Below are positions 6,007 to 10,785 of a stretch of DNA of 10,785 bases, piece after piece; positions within the stretch are counted from its first letter, which is position 1; the number at the start of each line of letters is the position of its first letter. The translations under genes were made by a program, and so were the position numbers. A model generated the notes under the pieces. It made no database searches and was not told where the DNA came from. It saw only the letters and a program-made list of their open reading frames with translations. Origin of the DNA: JAXHUM01 sp034189325 (GTDB lineage Bacteria > Desulfobacterota > DSM-4660 > Desulfatiglandales > Desulfatiglandaceae); contig JAXHUM010000032.1 of NCBI GenBank assembly GCA_034189325.1, positions 1 through 10,785 of the forward strand, written 5' to 3'.

Positions 6007-6846
6007 ATGTCTGTCGACTTGATCTGCCCTTTTTGCCGATTTTCCAAAACAGTGCCGGAAGACAAGATACCCCTGGGGGCCAAATGGGCCACCTGTCCCC
6101 GTTGTCACCAGCGCTTTGAATTTCGTTCTCTTGACAAGGAGCCCGCCCTTGTCCTTACGACAACAGCATCTGAGACAGGTTCCCAAGAGAGGGAAGAAGA
6201 GGAGGCAGACGATTCTCAAAGAAACGGTGCTCCCTGGGAGAACCGCTCCGGTCTTGGTATCTGGCAGGGGATCTACCAGACCTTTAAGCAGGTGCTTTTC
6301 TCACCAGAGGTCCTTTTCAAGAACCTTACCTATCAAGGGGGCATGAGCGAGCCTTTCGCTTTCGGCCTCCTGGTGGGTTCACTGGGAAGCATGTTCAACA
6401 TGTTCTGGCAGGCCTTGATCATGGCCAGCGGGCTGATAACTTTTGGCGAGCCCCTGTTTTCCGGGCTTATCATCGGACGAATCAGCTTAGGTCTCATTTT
6501 CTTCATCGCCCTCATCCTCATTCCCATCCGTGTCACATTGGGGATGTTTATCTCCAGCATTATCTTCCATGTCCTGCTTCTGATTGTCAGGGGCGGTGGG
6601 AACGGTTTTGAAGCCACTTTCAGGGTGGTTTCCTATTCACAGGCCGCGAAGGTGTGGGGCCTTGTACCTTTTCTCGGTGGGTGGGTCGCATGGGTCTGGC
6701 AGCTGGTTGTTCAGATTGTCGGTTTTAGGGAAATCCATGAGACATCCTATTTAAAGGTCATTGCGGCCTTTCTGATTCCGGTTTTCTGCATCCTTTTCCT
6801 GGTCATAATCGCCATTACACTGGCCTTCTTCTATTTTTCCTCTTAA
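6007..6846 (+). CDS. Zinc-ribbon and Yip1-domain membrane protein
   Basis: Encodes 279 residues. An N-terminal cytosolic zinc ribbon has CPFC (7-10) and CPRC (30-33), 19 residues apart, of the MJ0042/zinc-ribbon type common in deltaproteobacteria. A low-complexity acidic linker follows (about 50-78, with a run of Glu/Asp near 61-69). The rest is a Yip1-like domain with about five hydrophobic segments (roughly 115-140, 155-178, 180-196, 215-240, 250-277) and the conserved loop around FEATFRVVSYSQAAKVWGLVP (201-221). In eukaryotes Yip1 proteins act in vesicle transport; the role of bacterial members is not known. Only a weak AGGA stands 6 bases before the ATG. It sits between the Cys-rich gene and the helicase in one direction with small gaps. 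Confidence 0.8.
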   Translation: MSVDLICPFCRFSKTVPEDKIPLGAKWATCPRCHQRFEFRSLDKEPALVLTTTASETGSQEREEEEADDSQRNGAPWENRSGLGIWQGIYQTFKQVLFSPEVLFKNLTYQGGMSEPFAFGLLVGSLGSMFNMFWQALIMASGLITFGEPLFSGLIIGRISLGLIFFIALILIPIRVTLGMFISSIIFHVLLLIVRGGGNGFEATFRVVSYSQAAKVWGLVPFLGGWVAWVWQLVVQIVGFREIHETSYLKVIAAFLIPVFCILFLVIIAITLAFFYFSS

Positions 6847-6862
6847 ACGATTCGGGGAACCC

Positions 6863-6925
6863 ATGATGAGGTTAATCCATACCCTTTTTTCAGGGCACAG
6901 CATATTCAGAGGATCCGAAGTGTGA
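6863..6925 (+). CDS. Possible 20-residue upstream ORF overlapping the helicase start
   Basis: An ATG at 6863 opens a 20-codon frame (MMRLIHTLFSGHSIFRGSEV) ending in TGA at 6923-6925. That stop overlaps the helicase GTG (6922-6924) as GTGA, the usual arrangement of translational coupling. A weak GGGGA lies 4 bases upstream, and the frame starts 16 bases after the Yip1 gene stop. The helicase ribosome site AGAGGA lies within it. It may serve only to bring ribosomes to the GTG start; chance is possible. Confidence 0.25.
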   Translation: MMRLIHTLFSGHSIFRGSEV

Positions 6926-9084
6926 CAACAAAGATAGATTACGAAAAAGTCTTGAATCCTTCTCAACTGGAGGCGGTCATGACCGTTGACGGTCCTATTT
7001 TGGTCATTGCAGGGGCCGGGAGCGGAAAAACCAGGACTCTTACTTACAGGGTCGCGCGATTGGTGGAGCAGGGTTTTGATCCTGAGTCCATCCTCCTTTT
7101 GACTTTCACCAGAAAGGCATCTGAAGAGATGCTCAAGAGAGCCGCCCAGCTCACTGACAAAAGGTGCCGCTTTGTGTCCGGAGGGACCTTTCACTCCCTG
7201 GCCCACCGCGTCCTCAAAATGCACGCCGGCCTCCTCGGCTTTGAGAATTCATACACGATCCTGGACAGATCGGATATGGAAGAGGCGATCAAGAGCCTTG
7301 TCCCTGAATTGAGACTTCCCAAGGGAGCACCCAGATTTCCCAAAAGGGGGACCCTTGCCAGCATCCTGAGTAAGGCCGCTAACCTCCAGCAACCCGTTGA
7401 GGTGATTATGCCGGAAGAATATGAACAGTTCCTGGAATATACGCCTCAGATGAACCAACTCAGCGAGCTTTATAGGGACTACAAAAAGGCGAATCAATTC
7501 ATGGATTACGATGATCTGATCATCTATTTTCGAGATCTCTTGGAGGGGCATCCAGAGGTCCGAAGGCGTCTGAGTCAAACGTATCGATTTATCATGGTAG
7601 ACGAATACCAGGACACAAACAGGATTCAGGCCGATATCGTCAAATGGCTCGGTAACGACCATACGAATGTGATGGTCGTCGGGGATGATTCGCAGTCGAT
7701 TTACTCCTTCAGGGGAGCCGATTACAGAAACATGTTCGACTTCTCTACAGCATTTCCCGGCGCGAAAGTGATCAAGTTGGAGGAAAATTATCGCTCTATT
7801 CAACCGATTCTTACGTTCACAAACGCCCTTATGGAACAGGCGGGCGAGAAATTTACAAAGTGTCTTTTCACAAAACGCAAGGGTGGGGACCTCCCCGAGG
7901 TTGTTGACACGAGAACCGCGTTGGAACAGGCCCGCTTCGTTTATGAGTACATCACGGACCAGGTGAATCAAGGGCTGCCGCTGAACGATTTTGCCGTCCT
8001 ATTTAGGGCCGGTTATCATTCCTTTGAGCTTGAGGCCCATTTGAGCCGTGAAGGGGTCCGTTACAAAAAGTATGGCGGATTCAAGTTTCTTGAATCCGCC
8101 CATATCAAGGATTTCCTCGCCCACATGAGGGTGATCATCAACCGGGATGATGTGATAAGCTGGCTCCGCATCCTCAAGCTTGTCAAGAACGTGGGGGAGG
8201 GGAAGAGCCATGCCATCATCAGGTGGATGAATACCAACAGTGTCCCGCCAAAACATGTCGATCAATGGCCTAAAGCCGGGAAAAAAGACACGGGCTTGGG
8301 GGCTCTGGCCCAGCTCCTGTCGCGCCTGGCTCCCTCAAGTGTCCATCCGCAGAAGGCGATTGAACTTGTCATGGATTATTATCTGCCTGTCTTAAAGGAC
8401 AGGTTCGATGATTTTCCCAGGCGTCAAAAGGAATTGGAGCAGCTTGTCACCATGGCGGGCCGCTACAAGAAACTGAGGAGCCTCCTCGACGACCTTGTAT
8501 TGGAGCCGCCGAACAGCTCCTCGAATCTCGAGTCGGGGGAAAAGGCGGATTGCCTTACCTTATCGACGATCCATTCAGCCAAAGGCCTTGAATGGCGTGT
8601 TGTCTTTATTATCTGGGTTTCCGAGGGGCGCTTTCCACCTTTGAAGGCCTATCAGAATCACATGGCCTTGGAGGAGGAACGACGCCTGTTGTATGTGGCT
8701 GCCACGCGAGCGAAGAACAGATTGATCATCTGCTATCCCGGTCGAGAGCCGTTGCCTGTATGGCAGTCCTGGGGCGGGAATTCCAGAAACGGTTTATCAT
8801 CCTTTATCCAAGATCTCCCTGAGGAAGTCCTGTCCTACCGATCGACCCGGCCCACCTCCTACAGGCCTGTCTTTAGACAGACAGAGGGCATCCTCCGAGA
8901 CGACGATCCGGAACCTGTCCGGGAAAAGCCGACCCTCTATTGCCAAGGCGACAGGGTGACACACCCTGCTTTCGGAAGAGGTGTTGTCGCAAGGATGATT
9001 CATGATGACAAGGTGGAAGTGATTTTTGAAAAGGGAGGACGTAAGCTGCTCCACCTGGAATACACGATTCTCCAGAAGCTTTGA
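6922..9084 (+). CDS. UvrD/PcrA-type 3'-5' DNA helicase (superfamily 1)
   Basis: Encodes 720 residues, the normal UvrD/PcrA length. Helicase motifs are in order: Q motif LNPSQLEAV (11-19); Walker A AGAGSGKT (30-37, K36); motif Ia LTFTRKASEEM (60-70); motif II DEYQD (227-231); motif III GDDSQSIYSFRGA (254-266); motif IV LEENYRS (286-292); motif V TLSTIHSAKGLEW (546-558); motif VI EERRLLYVAATRAKNRL (585-601). The C-terminal Tudor-like domain (about 676-720, GDRVTHPAFGRGVV) is the part which in UvrD/PcrA contacts RNA polymerase and UvrB, favouring that subgroup over Rep. It is a cytoplasmic ATP-driven enzyme for excision repair, mismatch repair or clearing forks. Start: GTG at 6922 with AGAGGA about 8 bases upstream. 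All key residues look intact. It follows the Yip1 gene by 75 bases. No clear terminator is visible in the 115-base convergent spacer (9085-9199) after it. Confidence 0.95.
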   Translation: MTTKIDYEKVLNPSQLEAVMTVDGPILVIAGAGSGKTRTLTYRVARLVEQGFDPESILLLTFTRKASEEMLKRAAQLTDKRCRFVSGGTFHSLAHRVLKMHAGLLGFENSYTILDRSDMEEAIKSLVPELRLPKGAPRFPKRGTLASILSKAANLQQPVEVIMPEEYEQFLEYTPQMNQLSELYRDYKKANQFMDYDDLIIYFRDLLEGHPEVRRRLSQTYRFIMVDEYQDTNRIQADIVKWLGNDHTNVMVVGDDSQSIYSFRGADYRNMFDFSTAFPGAKVIKLEENYRSIQPILTFTNALMEQAGEKFTKCLFTKRKGGDLPEVVDTRTALEQARFVYEYITDQVNQGLPLNDFAVLFRAGYHSFELEAHLSREGVRYKKYGGFKFLESAHIKDFLAHMRVIINRDDVISWLRILKLVKNVGEGKSHAIIRWMNTNSVPPKHVDQWPKAGKKDTGLGALAQLLSRLAPSSVHPQKAIELVMDYYLPVLKDRFDDFPRRQKELEQLVTMAGRYKKLRSLLDDLVLEPPNSSSNLESGEKADCLTLSTIHSAKGLEWRVVFIIWVSEGRFPPLKAYQNHMALEEERRLLYVAATRAKNRLIICYPGREPLPVWQSWGGNSRNGLSSFIQDLPEEVLSYRSTRPTSYRPVFRQTEGILRDDDPEPVREKPTLYCQGDRVTHPAFGRGVVARMIHDDKVEVIFEKGGRKLLHLEYTILQKL

Positions 9085-9199
9085 GATGGGCCTGCGGACA
9101 AGACCCGGCAACAAACCTAGAGACGTCTATGTTCGAGTGAAGCTCCGCCGGTCTGTAAGCGCACAGTCTATTGAATTGGTGTCTGTGGCATTTAATGAT

Positions 9200-10108
9200 T
9201 TACCCAACAAGGTCTTGAAGGGCTTCATCAATACGGGCAAATTGAAACTCAAATCCAGCGTTTAAAAGCTTCCTGGGAATCACTCTCTGCCCTTTGAGAA
9301 GGACATTTCCAAACTCCCCCTTGACGGCCCCCAAGATGAAGCCGGGCACAGCAGGCATAAAGGTCGGCTTTTTTAATGCCTTGCCGAGGGCCTTTGTGAA
9401 TTCTCTGTTTCTGATCGGATTGGGGGCCGTGCAGTTGACCGGGCCCCGGAGATCTTTCTGATCCATCAAAAAGAGGTAGATTCTGATAAGGTCTTGCTCA
9501 TGTATCCATGAGAACCACTGTTCTCCAGAACCGAGGGCACTGCCGAGTCCCCTCCTGAAGAGTGGGATCATCTGCCCAAGAGCTCCACCCTTGGCGCCCA
9601 TAACAATTCCCAGCCGACAGATCAGTACCTGGACCCCGAACTGTTGTGCCCGAAGTGCCTCCGCTTCCCATTCTCCAGCCAGGGAGGCGAGAAAATCGTC
9701 GCCGGGCGGCCGGCTTTCGTCCAATTCTTCGTCGTCGTGAAAACCATAGTATCCCACGGCAGAAGTACTGATCAATGTCGTTTCATTGCCTTGACGAGCC
9801 TCCATGGCATTGACAAGATTTTTCGTCGTCAGAACACGGCTCTCTCGAATCATGGCCTTGGCTTTTTTTGTCCAGCGCCTGAATATGGAAGCCCCTGCCA
9901 GATTGATAATGGTTTCATGACGGGAGACCTCCTCCTGCCACGCCCCCGGACGGGTGGGATCTCCCTCTAACAGGGTAACACCTTTTGCCGGAATCGGATC
10001 TCCTGAGATCCTTCTTGTCAAAACAGTAACCTCATGACCATGTTCCGCAAGTCGTCCGGTCAGGGTTGTTCCCACAAAACCGGTCCCACCGGTGATAAAT
10101 ATCTTCAT
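9200..10108 (-). CDS. TIGR01777-family NAD(P)-dependent epimerase-like protein with DUF1731 domain
   Basis: Encodes 302 residues, the family's usual length (E. coli YfcH type). The N-terminal Rossmann motif is TGGTGFVG (6-13). NLAGASI (69-75), RWTKKAKAMIRESRV (78-92) and STSAVGYYG (114-122) are family hallmarks; the usual SDR YxxxK is replaced by YYG followed by an acidic loop, as is normal in this family. Further matches are GEWEAEA (145-151), WFSWIHEQDLIRI (198-210) and VNCTAPNPI (224-232). The C-terminal DUF1731 runs from about 250 to 298 (MPAVPGFILG, then NVLLKGQRVIPRKLLNAGF). Cytoplasmic; it binds a dinucleotide, but its reaction is not established. Start: GGAGG is 8 bases before the ATG at 10108. 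The gene converges on the helicase, and its start overlaps the stop of a doubtful small ORF by ATGA. Confidence 0.88.
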   Translation of the reverse strand: MKIFITGGTGFVGTTLTGRLAEHGHEVTVLTRRISGDPIPAKGVTLLEGDPTRPGAWQEEVSRHETIINLAGASIFRRWTKKAKAMIRESRVLTTKNLVNAMEARQGNETTLISTSAVGYYGFHDDEELDESRPPGDDFLASLAGEWEAEALRAQQFGVQVLICRLGIVMGAKGGALGQMIPLFRRGLGSALGSGEQWFSWIHEQDLIRIYLFLMDQKDLRGPVNCTAPNPIRNREFTKALGKALKKPTFMPAVPGFILGAVKGEFGNVLLKGQRVIPRKLLNAGFEFQFARIDEALQDLVG

Positions 10109-10320
10109 GTTTTTGTCCTCCTTGAAGGTTTTTCGGATGGAGATTGAACCGAAACAGTTCTATGGGCTACGGCTGGTTGTGTTTGTTGATGCAGCGATTG
10201 AACAGTATCATAGAGACAGCGACTTAAGATGTACTCCGATCGATATCGATCCGGGGTATTGATGGGTTCATCCTTTTTGCACGTTTCTTCAATGCTGTCT
10301 TCTTTTGAGCGTCGGCGCAC
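10105..10320 (-). CDS. Doubtful 71-residue hypothetical ORF
   Basis: A GTG at 10320 opens 71 codons ending in TGA that overlaps the epimerase ATG (ATGA). The product is highly charged and polar (two Cys, many Arg/Lys/Glu), with no signal peptide or membrane segment and no family recognised. No ribosome site precedes the GTG, and an in-frame stop lies six codons upstream, so no longer start exists. The epimerase has its own ribosome site and does not need coupling. The sequence may simply be the epimerase upstream region. It includes the perfect 14-base palindrome GATCGATATCGATC (10238-10251). Confidence 0.22.
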   Translation of the reverse strand: MRRRSKEDSIEETCKKDEPINTPDRYRSEYILSRCLYDTVQSLHQQTQPAVAHRTVSVQSPSEKPSRRTKT

Positions 10321-10691
10321 AGGACTTAGGGGGTCTTAAGGGATATCATATAAAAGATTCATGGAAATGACCTCTCCGTTTCAGCCGTATCCGACGATCA
10401 AGTTATAGTAATACACTTAGAGCCTCAGCAAAGCAAGACATGCTGCGCTTTTCGACAATACATTGTTTTTTGACCGCAAGGGGCATAGAGGTTTTCGCCT
10501 GATCATTTTTCAGAGCATCCACTATAAGGTCATTATTTTCGTGATTGTGCAATAAATACTACAAAAAAATTTGAAATGGAATTCATTAGATGATACCGGC
10601 AAAAAGAATCACACCAATGCGATGTTTATCCTTAAGATTTTCTCTGCCATACCCCAGGGAAATGGGGATCACCAGAAAGGAGGTAAGTAAA
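10321..10691. other. Divergent intergenic region, no gene seen
   Basis: This 371-base, AT-rich stretch separates the minus-strand epimerase side from the plus-strand secreted protein. No tRNA, reading frame or repeat array was found. Promoter-like pieces exist but are weak: on the plus strand TGATCA then TATAAG at 17-base spacing (around 10500-10528), and on the minus strand TTGCTG then TATAAC at 18. A small CCCCA/TGGGG hairpin (10652-10667) sits just upstream of the ribosome site of the next gene. Confidence 0.4.
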
Positions 10692-10785
10692 ATGAGTCAA
10701 AGAACTTTGATTATCGTCCTTTTGTTCGTCTTTGGTGTTGTCTTGAGCGTCGTTGTTCCCAGGACCGACGCGAAGCCCATCGTAA
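10692..10785 (+). CDS. Start of a secreted protein, truncated by the window
   Basis: A strong AAGGAGG lies 8 bases before the ATG at 10692. The visible 31 residues form a classic signal peptide: MSQR, then a hydrophobic core of about 18 residues (TLIIVLLFVFGVVLSVVV), then PRTDA with a likely cleavage before KPIV. The mature part is off the window, so function cannot be told. Periplasmic substrate-binding proteins often begin this way in such genomes, but that is only a guess. Confidence 0.75.
   Translation, partial: MSQRTLIIVLLFVFGVVLSVVVPRTDAKPIV

Noticed and set aside
7249..7971. Minus-strand 240-codon frame inside the helicase
   Set aside because: Shadow of the helicase frame, which has every superfamily 1 motif intact.
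10238..10251. Perfect palindrome GATCGATATCGATC
   Set aside because: Built of repeated GAT/CGA units with no second copy or promoter nearby; probably chance.
1..10785. Defence island, phage, CRISPR array or mobile element
   Set aside because: No transposase, integrase, direct-repeat array, attachment-site pair or known defence gene; the helicase is a standard housekeeping UvrD/PcrA type.

Overview
The window looks like chromosome of a strictly anaerobic, Gram-negative deltaproteobacterium (Desulfobacterota-type sulfate reducer or syntroph). This is inferred from an oxygen-sensitive 4-hydroxybutyryl-CoA dehydratase family enzyme with all its Fe-S ligands, mid-range GC, strong AGGAGG-type ribosome sites, and a small-Cys-protein / zinc-ribbon-Yip1 gene pair. 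No transposase, integrase, CRISPR array, tRNA or rRNA was seen, so it reads as ordinary core/metabolic DNA rather than a mobile island.

Layout. (1) Bases 1-5484 are a minus-strand block. In transcription order (right to left) it encodes a histidine-phosphatase of the phosphoglycerate mutase/CobC type, a two-CBS-domain protein, a DASS/SLC13-type anion transporter, a small ABM-fold (antibiotic biosynthesis monooxygenase-like) protein ending at a strong hairpin terminator, then after a ~0.5 kb non-coding gap the 4-hydroxybutyryl-CoA dehydratase homologue. (2) A 129-bp divergent intergenic region (5485-5613) carries a good sigma70-type promoter on each strand. (3) Bases 5614-9084 are a plus-strand, operon-like run: a 118-residue Cys-rich protein of unknown function, a zinc-ribbon/Yip1-like membrane protein, and a 720-residue UvrD/PcrA-type helicase. 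(4) A convergent minus-strand gene (9200-10108) encodes a TIGR01777-type NAD(P)-dependent epimerase-like protein with a C-terminal DUF1731 domain, possibly preceded by a small overlapping ORF. (5) After a ~370-bp intergenic stretch, a plus-strand secreted protein begins at 10692 and runs off the window.

How genes may work together (inference). The CBS protein directly precedes the transporter and may be its nucleotide-sensing regulator. The transporter could supply or export an organic anion, and the dehydratase homologue would process an acyl-CoA, but no CoA-transferase, CoA-ligase or alcohol dehydrogenase is in the window to close the pathway. The three-gene plus-strand run mixes an unknown Cys protein, a membrane protein and a DNA repair helicase, with no obvious common pathway.

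No clearly new multi-gene system was found. The points most worth a second look are: a transporter whose two DASS 'SNT' sodium/substrate signature triads are both altered (SAH and SDA); a probable leaderless mRNA for the phosphatase gene; a two-tier inverted repeat between the transporter and the ABM gene; a small upstream ORF overlapping the helicase start by GTGA; and a 17-codon cationic amphipathic ORF with its own ribosome site abutting the terminator hairpin.
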